A stretch of 36,776 bases of DNA. Source: a virus. The DNA lies in the IMG/VR virus record IMGVR_UViG_3300036768_001872, positions 1-36,776 of that record. One strand, 5' to 3'. A program made the translations under genes and the position numbers. The notes below the pieces were generated by a model. It was not told the DNA's origin, ran no database searches, and was given only the letters and a program-made list of their open reading frames with translations. Of the stretch, positions 16,950 through 24,898 are shown one piece after another; the stretch's first letter is position 1; each line of letters begins with the position of its first letter.

Positions 16950-18785
16950 TTAGATAAGAATTGGAAGATCTTCATACTCGCTCGGCGTTATAGGCCCATA
17001 CGCTCTATAGCGAACACTCCTGTCATGTTTATTAAATACCATCAAATCAATCTTACTGTTATTCAAAAGAGACAGTGCAAAATTACCAGTATTAGGATCA
17101 CTTTCGATTTCTGATATAAGTTCTCCTGTAAAATTTTTATAGACTCGGATAGTTGCTTGTGTTGGAACACCCTGTAAAGTAACTTGACCTCTGATACGAA
17201 AAATTATCGAATAAGTATATCTGGCTTTTATTTGTTGCTCTTGAAGAGCGAAATTATATTGAGCGAATTTACAAACTTTACCTGTAACACTGAGATCACC
17301 TGGTTTACTTCCCATCAGATACATAACACCTGAAGCACCGACCCCGTATTTCGGCACATTCTCAAGCTGGGCATGTAAAACAGCATCAATCCATAGTCGC
17401 AGTGTCGTTCCCTCGCGTTGAGCTACTACATGATGCCATTTACCGTCATTAAATCTATAAGGATTAAAGTCTTCGTCAAAGTCTAATGATTTTATTGCAA
17501 AATTTTCACTTTCTCTGAATTCTATCGCTCCTAGTTTGAACGTTCCTTCAGCCCAGTTAATAGAAATTTCTACCCCCTGAAAAGGAGGCTTCTCTTGTTG
17601 CATAGCAAACAAAACGCCGCGATTTACGGTTCCAGTATTGAACCAAAATTCAACGGTATAATCGCCGTTGGTGGTAAACCATGGTATGGGATCAGAGCTG
17701 GAATTATTTTTTCTAAAATGCGCTAACGCTTTATTAGAAAAATAAGCTGCTTTTGATAGCGGAATGTTTTCAGGGCCTGGCTGTCCTCTAGCGATAGTAT
17801 TGATATCACCTACGTATTCACCGTTTATACCCCCGCTGATGCTATTTTTTATTGACCAATTCACTAAATCATTAGGTTCGTCAAACGGAAAGTAATTGGC
17901 TGGACGATCATTTACAATCATGTTATCATATTCATAAATCTTCTTATAATGTTTTGCCACTTGATCATTGGTAAATGCTTCATCGTAAATTGCAATTTGA
18001 TCAAGATAAAGAGCAGATGTGTTTCTGTCATTCCAATGGCTCGTCGGACCGTCAATTGTTCCGCCTATTTCCCATGAACTTGCAATATTTGTGGTGGGGT
18101 AACTATCATAGTAGGTATGAGTAGCAGAATGCATTAAGCGACCATCAAAAAATACTTTTTCAACTGCTCTGTAAACACCCGCTTCTGTTTCTTTAACATC
18201 CCAAACTAAAATGACATGAATATTTCGATTTAACCAACCATATGAATCAATGGACGCTGTTTGACCACTAGGAAACCAAACTCTGAAAGAATCAAAATCC
18301 CACGTGTGAGTAGTTTTATGCCAGTATATGTTAATAACGCCTGATTTACGTAGGATGGGGCGAGTGAAAGAAAAAGTGCTACTACCAAGTGTTGCAACAT
18401 ACTGACTTTCATAATCTTTGCGCATCATAAATTCAACAGTGAAACTTCCATAATTCGGGAATTGAAATGTATCAGAATGAGGAACCTCCAAGAAAGCTTT
18501 CGCATATCCACTCGGATGGCTTGGCTGAAATCCATAATAACCAAAACTGATACTCGCTTGATCTGACATTTCAAGAGGAATCATACTCGGCATCCCCATG
18601 CGATAACCATGGGGACCTGTAGGACTATCTACATGTAGAATAGCAGGATTTTGGTTATCTATCTCATCGATGATTTGTAAAGGCGATGCAAGCAGCGTCC
18701 TGCTGCCTGAATCCACCATATCGCCATCGAACGTCCAAAATGCCACTGCATCATCATCGATGACAGTTTGCTTGTAACCAGCCAT
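16950..18785 (-). CDS. Double LamG/ConA-like adhesin-type virion protein
   Basis: A 611-aa protein with two concanavalin/LamG-like jelly-roll domains. The first spans about residues 70-285 (FPNYGSFTVEFMMRKD, KVFFDGRLMHSATHT, LYLDQIAIYDEAFTNDQVAK). The second spans about 300-520 (WFTTNGDYTVEFWFNTGTV, GKWHHVVAQREGTTLRLWID, CKFAQYNFALQEQQIKARY). The C-terminal 80 residues (FRIRGQVTLQGVPTQATIRV onward) look like a carboxypeptidase-regulatory/transthyretin-like beta-sandwich. Such domains bind carbohydrates or decorate virions. The ATG at 18785 has GGAG 9 bp upstream and lies 15 bp after the preceding gene. A host-surface-binding role is inferred. Confidence 0.85.
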   Translation of the reverse strand: MAGYKQTVIDDDAVAFWTFDGDMVDSGSRTLLASPLQIIDEIDNQNPAILHVDSPTGPHGYRMGMPSMIPLEMSDQASISFGYYGFQPSHPSGYAKAFLEVPHSDTFQFPNYGSFTVEFMMRKDYESQYVATLGSSTFSFTRPILRKSGVINIYWHKTTHTWDFDSFRVWFPSGQTASIDSYGWLNRNIHVILVWDVKETEAGVYRAVEKVFFDGRLMHSATHTYYDSYPTTNIASSWEIGGTIDGPTSHWNDRNTSALYLDQIAIYDEAFTNDQVAKHYKKIYEYDNMIVNDRPANYFPFDEPNDLVNWSIKNSISGGINGEYVGDINTIARGQPGPENIPLSKAAYFSNKALAHFRKNNSSSDPIPWFTTNGDYTVEFWFNTGTVNRGVLFAMQQEKPPFQGVEISINWAEGTFKLGAIEFRESENFAIKSLDFDEDFNPYRFNDGKWHHVVAQREGTTLRLWIDAVLHAQLENVPKYGVGASGVMYLMGSKPGDLSVTGKVCKFAQYNFALQEQQIKARYTYSIIFRIRGQVTLQGVPTQATIRVYKNFTGELISEIESDPNTGNFALSLLNNSKIDLMVFNKHDRSVRYRAYGPITPSEYEDLPILI

Positions 18786-18800
18786 TCAGCTGAACTCCAA

Positions 18801-19229
18801 TCAGCAAGTGGCTCTAGTGATGCGAAGCTGACCTGCTAAAATTTTGGGAGCACCGTCGCCGTTATTAACCACTTTGGGTGTGGTCAAGTAGGCAACATAC
18901 ATTAGATTTCCGCCAGTTTGTGCGTCATATAAACCTGCTCCCTGAATAGTTCCCCAGTTAGCTGTAGGGACATTGAAAGTCAAATCGGCTGCATTGCTGT
19001 ATTCAAGATTCGATCCACTTGGACCCGACCAACCGCTCGAAGCTTGAATTTCAAGTCGTCCATAGTTAGTACCGGAAGTCGAAACTTCAACTCCACCTGT
19101 ACCCGATAAATTAGGCACGGTAGTGAATAAAGCCACCCATAAAGAAGAGGGCGGAGTCCAAGACGTATTCTTCAGCAAATAGTTCATTTGTTTAGTATAA
19201 AGATAATCGCTAGTAGTCGCGCTTGGCAT
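18801..19229 (-). CDS. Small tail-fibre-type structural protein
   Basis: A 142-aa beta-rich protein whose pattern (MNYLLKNTSWTPPSSLWVAL, LFTTVPN, TNYGRLEI, DLTFNVPTANWGTIQGAGLY, GGNLMYVAYLTTPKVV) matches a widespread small phage structural protein. In that family YTPPxxLYVAL and WGTVxxxAlyda are conserved; it is often annotated as a tail fibre or tip protein. It has a good ribosome site (TAGGAG). It follows the gp5-like gene after a 48-bp gap that carries a possible late promoter. The role is inferred from family annotation habits and is not experimentally secure. Confidence 0.78.
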   Translation of the reverse strand: MPSATTSDYLYTKQMNYLLKNTSWTPPSSLWVALFTTVPNLSGTGGVEVSTSGTNYGRLEIQASSGWSGPSGSNLEYSNAADLTFNVPTANWGTIQGAGLYDAQTGGNLMYVAYLTTPKVVNNGDGAPKILAGQLRITRATC

Positions 19230-19267
19230 TATGTTTCTCCTATTTCGTTAAACAATATTTACAAAAA

Positions 19268-19275
19268 TATTTATT
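19268..19275 (-). promoter_or_regulatory. Possible late promoter box (AATAAATA)
   Basis: Minus-strand AATAAATA, one base from the T4 late consensus TATAAATA and matching the NATAAATA form. It lies just after the gp5 stop and about 39 bp before the ATG of the 142-aa gene, a spacing that leaves room for a short leader. It would start a sub-operon of adhesin-like genes. Confidence 0.45.
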
Positions 19276-19277
19276 GG

Positions 19278-20234
19278 CTAGTTAAGTAATATTCTGCTTG
19301 CTTCTCTTTTTTCTGTGCCGCCAGTGTCAGAGGTTTGGTTTCCGCCAACGGATACATTCCAATTTCCCCCAACTTCAACATTCCAATTTCCATCTACTTT
19401 AAGATCATAATTTCCATGAATTTCTTCCTTACAATCTCCCTCAATTTCTATTTCAGCATCTCCTTCAACGAGAATGCTACTGTCTCCTACAACATTAACC
19501 TTACAATCTCCTTTTATTAACACATAATTATCCCCTAAAACAATTTCATATTGATCTTTTACAATTTTATGAACTGTGGTTCCATCAGGATGAATTTCTT
19601 CAAATGTGCCTACTCTATGATATCGATGTAAACGTTCAGCGCCTTCTGTATCATCAAATTCTTCAATATGACCGCTTTCAGTTTCTCTTACATGATTATA
19701 AGGATAAACTGCATCATAAGGAGTTTCAGGTTCTTCCCATTCCCCACCAAAAGCTACTCTTGCTTTATCAAGAGAATCTTTTTTCTTTTGAACGATTGTT
19801 TCGTTTATTTTCTCATTTCTCGCCAGGCGATTCGTATCTTGTTCGCCATAAGGATAGGTAGGATATTTACCGTTCGGGTCTTTGAATCCATCTCCATCTA
19901 AATGGTTTTGTTGTGGTTTACCGCCGAGCGTACCTAAAATGATAGGATGCTGAGCTACATGTCCATCCGCAAAAAATCCTATAACAGTAGTACCTTCTAC
20001 TATACCTGTTGGGCTAAATCCAATGCCACTCATAGCCGCACTGATGATAGGCTGAATCGGCATAGCCCAGAAGAGATCTTCAGTTGGAATCTTACCCGTG
20101 TCGGCAGTGTGATAACCATAAATTCGCACTCGCAACCGACCCAATTTTTCAGGATCCATGCGATCTTCTACTACCCCAATCCACCAAACAAATTCACCAA
20201 AACTAAAGGCGTTATTCTTTAATTGACGATTCAT
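19278..20234 (-). CDS. gp5: Baseplate central spike, gp5-like (no lysozyme domain)
   Basis: A 318-aa spike protein. Residues about 12-105 form a gp5/VgrG-type OB-fold domain (FVWWIGVVEDRMDPEKLGRL, VRIYGYH, WAMPIQP, GTTVIGFFADGHVAQHPIIL GTLGG). Residues 234-299 are eight-residue repeats (GDNYVLIK, GDCKVNVV, GDSSILVE, GDAEIEIE, then GNWNVEVG-type), the triple-stranded beta-helix needle. T4 gp5 is 575 aa and carries a lysozyme domain between these parts; here only a linker of about 80 residues is present, as in many environmental T4-like phages. The ATG directly follows the gp27-like stop, the canonical hub-spike pair. Confidence 0.92.
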   Translation of the reverse strand: MNRQLKNNAFSFGEFVWWIGVVEDRMDPEKLGRLRVRIYGYHTADTGKIPTEDLFWAMPIQPIISAAMSGIGFSPTGIVEGTTVIGFFADGHVAQHPIILGTLGGKPQQNHLDGDGFKDPNGKYPTYPYGEQDTNRLARNEKINETIVQKKKDSLDKARVAFGGEWEEPETPYDAVYPYNHVRETESGHIEEFDDTEGAERLHRYHRVGTFEEIHPDGTTVHKIVKDQYEIVLGDNYVLIKGDCKVNVVGDSSILVEGDAEIEIEGDCKEEIHGNYDLKVDGNWNVEVGGNWNVSVGGNQTSDTGGTEKREASRILLN

Positions 20235-21455
20235 TTACATCTTCACTTCATGTCGTTTCTTAATTAACTCGTAATTGATAAAGTAAGCATGTTTACCGAA
20301 ATAATGGCTAATTGCAACCACCAAATATCTTCCCTTGAATTGTCTGTCCAGTTCTTCATTCTGATAATCTTGATGAGAAGGTAAGTCAATGTCTACCGTA
20401 TGACCAAGAGCTTCCCATCCTTTTACGCCACCGGGTAGTTGAACAATAAGCTTATCTTGTTCGAGTTTCATCAAACTGCTCTTACGACTACCTGACCAAT
20501 CCTTAGCAGTTTCAAATATTGTTTTACCACCTTCGGACAATCCAGGATGTAATGGCATGAATGTAATATTGGCATTTTCTTGCTCAAAAACTTCATCTTC
20601 CCAAGGCTTCTTTGCAGCATCCTCGCTTACATCATCACCGTATTTGAATGCCTCCTCAGTCCATGTTTTATCAATAAAATTGAATTGCACTAGTTTGCTG
20701 GCATATAAACCACTGCTGATATTACTCATGGCATCATAATGTTCGAAATGGTAGTCAGTTACGCACAAGTTATAATCTTCTTCTAAATTACCAGCTTCAT
20801 CGCGTTTATGAGCAGGCCGCATAATAAATTTGAACACGGGACTTTCATTATACATTTCTTCAATGCTCTTCATGGCATATTTCCGTTCATCTCTCATAAA
20901 AAACATCATATCAGCCGCTTTATTATGAACAGCCACTTTACATAATTGGTGGGCTGCGGTAAATGGACTGATATCACTGATTATAATGTCAACTTGGTTT
21001 TCTGCGGCATCAGCTTCAACTGAACCGCCAAGGTATTCGTTAATTATCGAACTGCAAATTTGATCAGGGCTGGTATTTTTAAAACTCTGCTGAACGCGAA
21101 TGCCTTGATTTCTAATAAAATCTCGCGAAACGCAACTAATTGTATAAGTTTGTTGCATCGCGTTTTGAAATTGCCTGTTATTGATACCAAAGACAATAAA
21201 ATTGAAGGTTTTTTCCCCGTCAGTTTCACTTTTCAAATCTGTCTTTGCGGTAATTGTTACTCTACTTCCAGGTCTAATCGGCACATTCATTAACATGTTA
21301 TTAGTATCATTCAAATCAATTTCAGCAGTCCAGGTTGGACTAAAAATATCTTGAAATACGGTTGCACTCACAACAGAATCAGTAATATCAGTATTGTCGA
21401 TTTTGATCTCAAATTTAGATAAGTCACCAGGGAGTGAATTTTTTTCGCTTAACAT
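20235..21455 (-). CDS. gp27: Baseplate hub protein, gp27-like
   Basis: A 406-aa protein with the layout of gp27/GPD-type hub proteins. The first half has tube-like beta-barrel domains (KFEIKIDNTDITDSVVSATV, FSPTWTAEIDLNDTNNMLMN, PGSRVTITAK). The middle has the DxxxxTAxxxLCxVA-type segment (ISDISPFTAAHQLCKVAVHN, then ADMMFFMRDERKYAMKSIEE). The end is beta-rich (FKGRYLVVAISHYFGKHAYF). gp27 trimers sit on top of the gp5 spike and start the tail tube. It shares one base with the gp53 stop (TAATG) and abuts gp5. Context makes the assignment firm although sequence divergence from T4 is large. Confidence 0.85.
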   Translation of the reverse strand: MLSEKNSLPGDLSKFEIKIDNTDITDSVVSATVFQDIFSPTWTAEIDLNDTNNMLMNVPIRPGSRVTITAKTDLKSETDGEKTFNFIVFGINNRQFQNAMQQTYTISCVSRDFIRNQGIRVQQSFKNTSPDQICSSIINEYLGGSVEADAAENQVDIIISDISPFTAAHQLCKVAVHNKAADMMFFMRDERKYAMKSIEEMYNESPVFKFIMRPAHKRDEAGNLEEDYNLCVTDYHFEHYDAMSNISSGLYASKLVQFNFIDKTWTEEAFKYGDDVSEDAAKKPWEDEVFEQENANITFMPLHPGLSEGGKTIFETAKDWSGSRKSSLMKLEQDKLIVQLPGGVKGWEALGHTVDIDLPSHQDYQNEELDRQFKGRYLVVAISHYFGKHAYFINYELIKKRHEVKM

Positions 21456-21991
21456 TACTTACTTTCAAGCATTCGTTGAAATTCGTCGGCGAATCGAGAA
21501 ATTGCTCTTGGGTTTATGACTATGATTTCTCGTCGTTTTTCATTCAATTCTACTTCATGCTGATAATTAGTTACAGGTACAATTTCGCTAGGAAAACTTG
21601 GGTTGCCTATGAGCGTACGGAAATAGGCATCATCGACGTCGTCACAAATTCTGCCGTTATTAGTATCATAAAAATGATGTATGCCATATAAACCATTAGA
21701 GTATTTTGCTTCGACAAATTTTTCTAAAGTTGAACTATCCATATACCATTCAGTCATGGGATCGATAATATTATTCACTAATAAGATTGTCCAGTAGTAT
21801 TTCGGAGTTTTATATAATTTATCTGATACACTTTCGGGTAATTCGCCGTCATGTAAAATGTAACGTTGATAAACAAACGTGTCATCAATTTTTATTCTTT
21901 TGAGCAAAAAGGCAGTTGAGATATTAACTACATTTCTTGGTAATCCATCAGTGCTGTAATTTATTTTAGGGAAATATTTAAAGAAAGACAT
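21455..21991 (-). CDS. gp53: Baseplate wedge subunit gp53
   Basis: A 178-aa protein matching the gp53 family: FFKYFPKINYS at the N-terminus, DTFVYQRYILHDGELPESVS, then the diagnostic YYWTILLVNNIIDPMTEWYM, and a C-terminal EKRREIIVINPRAISRFADEFQ. gp53 clamps adjacent wedges in the inner baseplate; T4 gp53 is 196 aa. Both ends are coupled to neighbours by TAATG overlaps (gp48-like upstream, gp27-like downstream). Confidence 0.9.
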   Translation of the reverse strand: MSFFKYFPKINYSTDGLPRNVVNISTAFLLKRIKIDDTFVYQRYILHDGELPESVSDKLYKTPKYYWTILLVNNIIDPMTEWYMDSSTLEKFVEAKYSNGLYGIHHFYDTNNGRICDDVDDAYFRTLIGNPSFPSEIVPVTNYQHEVELNEKRREIIVINPRAISRFADEFQRMLESK

Positions 21992-22746
21992 TAGAATCCC
22001 TCATTTACATCGTCACGAAGAACGATTTCTATTTCCGTAAATCGTAAGTTCAGAGTGATTTCAGCAGGAAACCCGTCTCGCGTCATACTCCACATGCCAG
22101 AACCAGTGTAATCTGTATCAATCCCAACCAAGACGCAACGCTTGAATTTATTTAACCATGGGTTAAGGTCGCCGCCATAATGATACTCAATGGTGAACTC
22201 ATTAGGATACCCTAAAAGATAGTCACCTGATCCCCCTTTTCCTGGAGGCAATGAAGCCATTCTGAGGGATTTTATCATGTTATAAATTGTATTTGTATCC
22301 TGTTGACTGTGAGGATATAATTTAAATGTAAATTCAAAAGTTCTAAAGTCAACACCGCGAAACAACATTGTCAAGTACGGATTGGGAATTTTTTGTTGGG
22401 TTGCTCCTAGCAAAGTCTCCGCGGAAGCATTGCTACCTAATTTTTGTGCAATTGAGCTAGCTATATTAAAACCTGCTCTTGTAGCGCCTGCTTTAAATAT
22501 ATTAGACAAGGCTGTACCAACACTTACCTGATGGTTGGCTATTTCTGAAGCCGCACCCGTTAAAACACCGAGCTTCTCTGCATCCCAACTAACCGTATTC
22601 GGATTTACCAAACGCTCAGGCATATAAAGAGTATACGTATTCGTTGGGCTAGATGAATTCCTGTCTTGTCTTTCCCATTCTTGAAATAAAATAAAAGCCT
22701 GGAATACATCTTCCCCTACGTTCGCGGGATACTTGTAATCTGCCAT
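21991..22746 (-). CDS. gp48: Baseplate tail-tube cap, gp48-like
   Basis: A 251-aa protein. The C-terminal half carries the tube-cap family pattern NPYLTMLFRGVDFRTFEFTF, KLYPHSQQDTNTIYNMIKSL RMASLP, GYPNEFTIEYHY, and FKRCVLVGIDTDYTGSGMWS. gp48 sits on the hub and nucleates tail-tube growth. A TTG codon at 22776 would extend the protein but lies within 2 bp of the late-promoter box at 22778-22785; the ATG at 22746 is chosen. It is the first gene of the leftward baseplate operon. T4 gp48 is longer (364 aa). gp54 and gp48 are related in role, but the motif fits gp48 better. Confidence 0.82.
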   Translation of the reverse strand: MADYKYPANVGEDVFQAFILFQEWERQDRNSSSPTNTYTLYMPERLVNPNTVSWDAEKLGVLTGAASEIANHQVSVGTALSNIFKAGATRAGFNIASSIAQKLGSNASAETLLGATQQKIPNPYLTMLFRGVDFRTFEFTFKLYPHSQQDTNTIYNMIKSLRMASLPPGKGGSGDYLLGYPNEFTIEYHYGGDLNPWLNKFKRCVLVGIDTDYTGSGMWSMTRDGFPAEITLNLRFTEIEIVLRDDVNEGF

Positions 22747-22753
22747 GGCCTGA

Positions 22754-22761
22754 GATAAATA
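22754..22761 (+). promoter_or_regulatory. Late promoter box for the rightward operon (GATAAATA)
   Basis: Plus-strand GATAAATA, matching the NATAAATA form of T4-like late promoters, 35 bp upstream of the gp4 ATG. It faces away from the box at 22778-22785 on the other strand. The two lie only 16 bp apart in the sole intergenic gap between the two late operons. Confidence 0.6.
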
Positions 22762-22777
22762 ACTTACTGAATGCAAG

Positions 22778-22785
22778 TATTTATG
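22778..22785 (-). promoter_or_regulatory. Late promoter box for the leftward baseplate operon (CATAAATA)
   Basis: Minus-strand CATAAATA, 31 bp upstream of the ATG of the gp48-like gene. It is paired head-to-head with GATAAATA on the opposite strand. The transcribed regions would overlap, because each box lies downstream of the other's probable start, so the two transcripts may be mutually complementary at their 5' ends. Confidence 0.6.
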
Positions 22786-22796
22786 AAAGCATCCAG

Positions 22797-23267
22797 ATGC
22801 CGCGAGAACATTATCAGGGCAGGTATAGGGTTCGTAATCCAGAAAAATATGTAGGGGATGTGAAGGATGTAGTTTTTAGGAGTCTCTGGGAAAGAAAATT
22901 CATGATCTGGTGCGATACTAACCCTAGCGTATTGAAATGGGGTAGTGAAATTTACCCAATTCAGTATTATAGTAAAGTTGACGGAAAGGTTCGCAGATAT
23001 TTCATCGATTTCTTTATACAAATAAAGAAAGCTGACGGGTCTATTCAGAATCTTGCAATCGAAATAAAACCATTTTCGCAAACACAGCCTCCCGTTCGCG
23101 GAAAGAAAAAAGAAAAGACATATATACAAGAATGTCTAACTTATCAAATCAACCAAGATAAATGGGCAGCAGCTCGTGAATGGGCCAAGAAAAATGGTTT
23201 TGAGTTCATCATTCTAACCGAGTACGACCTAGGACTCGCAAAGAGAAATGAGAAAAAGAAAGATTGA
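22797..23267 (+). CDS. gp4: Head completion protein gp4-like (TnsA/PD-(D/E)XK-like nuclease fold)
   Basis: A 156-aa protein with the gp4 pattern: HYQGRYRVRNPEKYVGD, then VVFRSLWERKFMIWCDTNPS, VLKWGSEIYPIQYYS, RRYFIDFFI and LAIEIKPFSQ. Glu32, Asp71 and Glu89-x-Lys91 are positioned as in the TnsA-like nuclease core of the family. T4 gp4 (150 aa) is needed to finish the head before tail joining and may trim packaged DNA ends. It is the first gene of the rightward late operon, 35 bp after a GATAAATA box. The next gene starts 20 bp before its stop. Confidence 0.9.
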   Translation: MPREHYQGRYRVRNPEKYVGDVKDVVFRSLWERKFMIWCDTNPSVLKWGSEIYPIQYYSKVDGKVRRYFIDFFIQIKKADGSIQNLAIEIKPFSQTQPPVRGKKKEKTYIQECLTYQINQDKWAAAREWAKKNGFEFIILTEYDLGLAKRNEKKKD

Positions 23268-23805
23268 AGATAAAGTAAGGAAAAGCGGCAATAATGCCAA
23301 GAGGCTTGCAGCCAACAGCTTGAGATGGTTTTATAATCAAATCAAAAGTACTGCGAGTGCTTTTCCGAAAAATACCTTCAAGCCAGTAAAAGATCCTTTC
23401 ATCGGCGGAATGTTCCATTTCATTTATGATCCTAAATGGAAAGAAGAATTGCCTTATTGGGATAAATTTCCGTTAGTAATTCCTATAGAAGCTTATAATG
23501 ATGGTTTCTTGGGATTGAACCTTCATTATCTTCCGCCGATACTGAGGGCTAAATTACTTGACGCACTATTAGAATTAAAAGAAAAGAGTCCAACTAATCA
23601 ATCATACATGCGCGTAAGTTATGAAATTCTTAAAGGAACAGTTAAGCAAAGTCTTTTTCAGCCTTGCTTGAAACGTTATCTTGCAAGCCATATAAGAAGT
23701 AATATTATCAGTATAAATGAAGACAGTTGGGAAGAAGTTGCTTTTCTTCCGACACAACAATTCCAGAAAGCTTCGCATAACGAAGTTTGGAGAGATGCAA
23801 GATGA
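23248..23805 (+). CDS. Conserved T4-like virion assembly protein of unknown function (185 aa)
   Basis: A basic protein with a striking conserved core at about residues 50-105: FIGGMFHFIYDPKWKEELPY, WDKFPLVIPIEAYNDGFLGL and NLHYLPPILRAKLLDALL. I have seen this pattern in proteins next to structural genes of T4-like environmental phages, but no role is known to me. The start overlaps gp4 by 20 bp, and the stop overlaps the tube-fold gene (ATGA). The N-terminal 40 residues are Lys/Arg-rich and could bind nucleic acid. Its position between gp4 and a tail-tube protein suggests a head- or tail-completion job. Confidence 0.75.
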   Translation: MRKRKIEDKVRKSGNNAKRLAANSLRWFYNQIKSTASAFPKNTFKPVKDPFIGGMFHFIYDPKWKEELPYWDKFPLVIPIEAYNDGFLGLNLHYLPPILRAKLLDALLELKEKSPTNQSYMRVSYEILKGTVKQSLFQPCLKRYLASHIRSNIISINEDSWEEVAFLPTQQFQKASHNEVWRDAR

Positions 23806-24422
23806 GCAACGATGTCAGTATAAAAAGTTTCATAGCAAAACTCGGAACAGGACTAGCCAAACCTTGTCGTTATCGCGTCGAGTTTAGTTTACCTGCAGGT
23901 TTTAATGCCGATCCTTCTTTGCCAGGCGTAAATACTGATAGCGCTGCTTCAAATATCAGAACTGTAGAAACGAATTTGAATCAAAATGGTTTAGTGAATG
24001 TGATGTGTCATACATGTAGTTTCCCTCAGCGCTCGTTATTAACTTATGAACATAAACAATTATCGGCGCCTTATAGAGTTCCCTATTCGCAAACTTATGA
24101 TCCTGTTACTTTTAGTTTTTATGCCGATTCAGATTATATTGTGAGGGAGTATTTTGATATCTGGCAAAATGCAGTCGTGAATATTGGAAGCAATACGATA
24201 AATTACTATAATGAGTTTACGAGCGACGTTAACATCTATGCTATAAATGATGCAGGTGAAGATACTTACTACGTTACTCTTTATGAAGCGTACCCAATTA
24301 ACATTGGCATAGTTGATCTTAGTTATAGTAATGTGAACGCGACACAAACAGTCACGGTAACTCTAAGCTACAAGTACTGGGCTTCAAGTTATAATGATAC
24401 CGCTGTAAACAGAACTCAATGA
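23802..24422 (+). CDS. Tail-tube-fold protein (gp19/gp54-like)
   Basis: A 206-aa protein with the tube-protein layout: an N-terminal FIAKLGTGLAKPCRYRVEFS, then VMCHTCSFPQRSL, YRVPYSQTYDPVTFSFYADS, YIVREYFDIWQNAVV, INYYNEFTSDVNIYAINDA, LYEAYPINIGIVDLSYS and VTVTLSYKYWAS. T4 gp19 (163 aa) forms the tail tube and the related gp54 (320 aa) starts it. The gene lies apart from any sheath gene and near gp48, so a gp54-like tube initiator or a second tube protein are both possible. A TTG-start extension at 23787 is rejected in favour of the ATG at 23802, which forms ATGA with the upstream stop. Confidence 0.75.
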   Translation: MSNDVSIKSFIAKLGTGLAKPCRYRVEFSLPAGFNADPSLPGVNTDSAASNIRTVETNLNQNGLVNVMCHTCSFPQRSLLTYEHKQLSAPYRVPYSQTYDPVTFSFYADSDYIVREYFDIWQNAVVNIGSNTINYYNEFTSDVNIYAINDAGEDTYYVTLYEAYPINIGIVDLSYSNVNATQTVTVTLSYKYWASSYNDTAVNRTQ

Positions 24423-24898
24423 CGTCCAAGCCGTATGAAAATCCATGGCTGTTCAATGGAGAGCCATTTCTGGATTGTAGTAAATATGCAGGTTTTGTTT
24501 ATTTGCTGATAGACAAGGTGACTGGTAAACGATATATTGGCAAGAAATTTTTCTGGTGTAAGCGTAAAGCGCCAAACAAGAAACGTCGGGTAACTGTTGA
24601 GAGTAATTGGCGAGAGTACTATAGCTCATGCGATGAAATCAAGAAGTTAGTCAAAGAACATGGTAAACAGAGATTCGAAAGACATATCCTGAGTTTACAT
24701 GAACTTGAACGAGACGTGAATTATATGGAAATCAAACTTCAGTATATGCTAGGAGTTTTAGAAAAGACAGATGAAGAAGGAAATATGCTCTATTACAATG
24801 GCAACATTTCAGGGAAACATCATGCTCATCTAGTCAAAGGAATCGAAGAAAGAACCAAAGCTATAGATCCTGAAGTTTTGAAATCCTTAGTGATTTGA
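24419..24898 (+). CDS. GIY-YIG endonuclease-like protein in the late operon
   Basis: A 159-aa protein. GFVYLLIDKVTGKRYIGKKF (residues 25-44) gives the GIY-YIG core as FVY...YIG. Arg65 in SNWREYYSS and Glu104 in NYMEIKLQ fit the catalytic Arg and metal-binding Glu of the fold. Many such proteins are homing endonucleases (T4 Seg type), but this one is joined to the tube-fold gene by ATGA and has no obvious separate DNA-binding domain, so a fixed function in phage DNA processing is possible. Its last 38 bp overlap the 3' end of the convergent kinase gene on the opposite strand. Confidence 0.82.
   Translation: MTSKPYENPWLFNGEPFLDCSKYAGFVYLLIDKVTGKRYIGKKFFWCKRKAPNKKRRVTVESNWREYYSSCDEIKKLVKEHGKQRFERHILSLHELERDVNYMEIKLQYMLGVLEKTDEEGNMLYYNGNISGKHHAHLVKGIEERTKAIDPEVLKSLVI

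Noticed and set aside
19278-20234. Lysozyme domain expected in a gp5 protein
   Set aside because: The linker between the OB domain and needle is only about 80 residues and shows no lysozyme catalytic motif.
22747-22776. TTG start for the gp48-like gene at 22776
   Set aside because: The codon lies 2 bp from the late-promoter box, so it could not be within the transcript; the ATG at 22746 fits.
22764-23129. Minus-strand 121-codon frame with hydrophobic start
   Set aside because: It is fully antisense to the well-supported gp4 gene and overlaps the late promoters.
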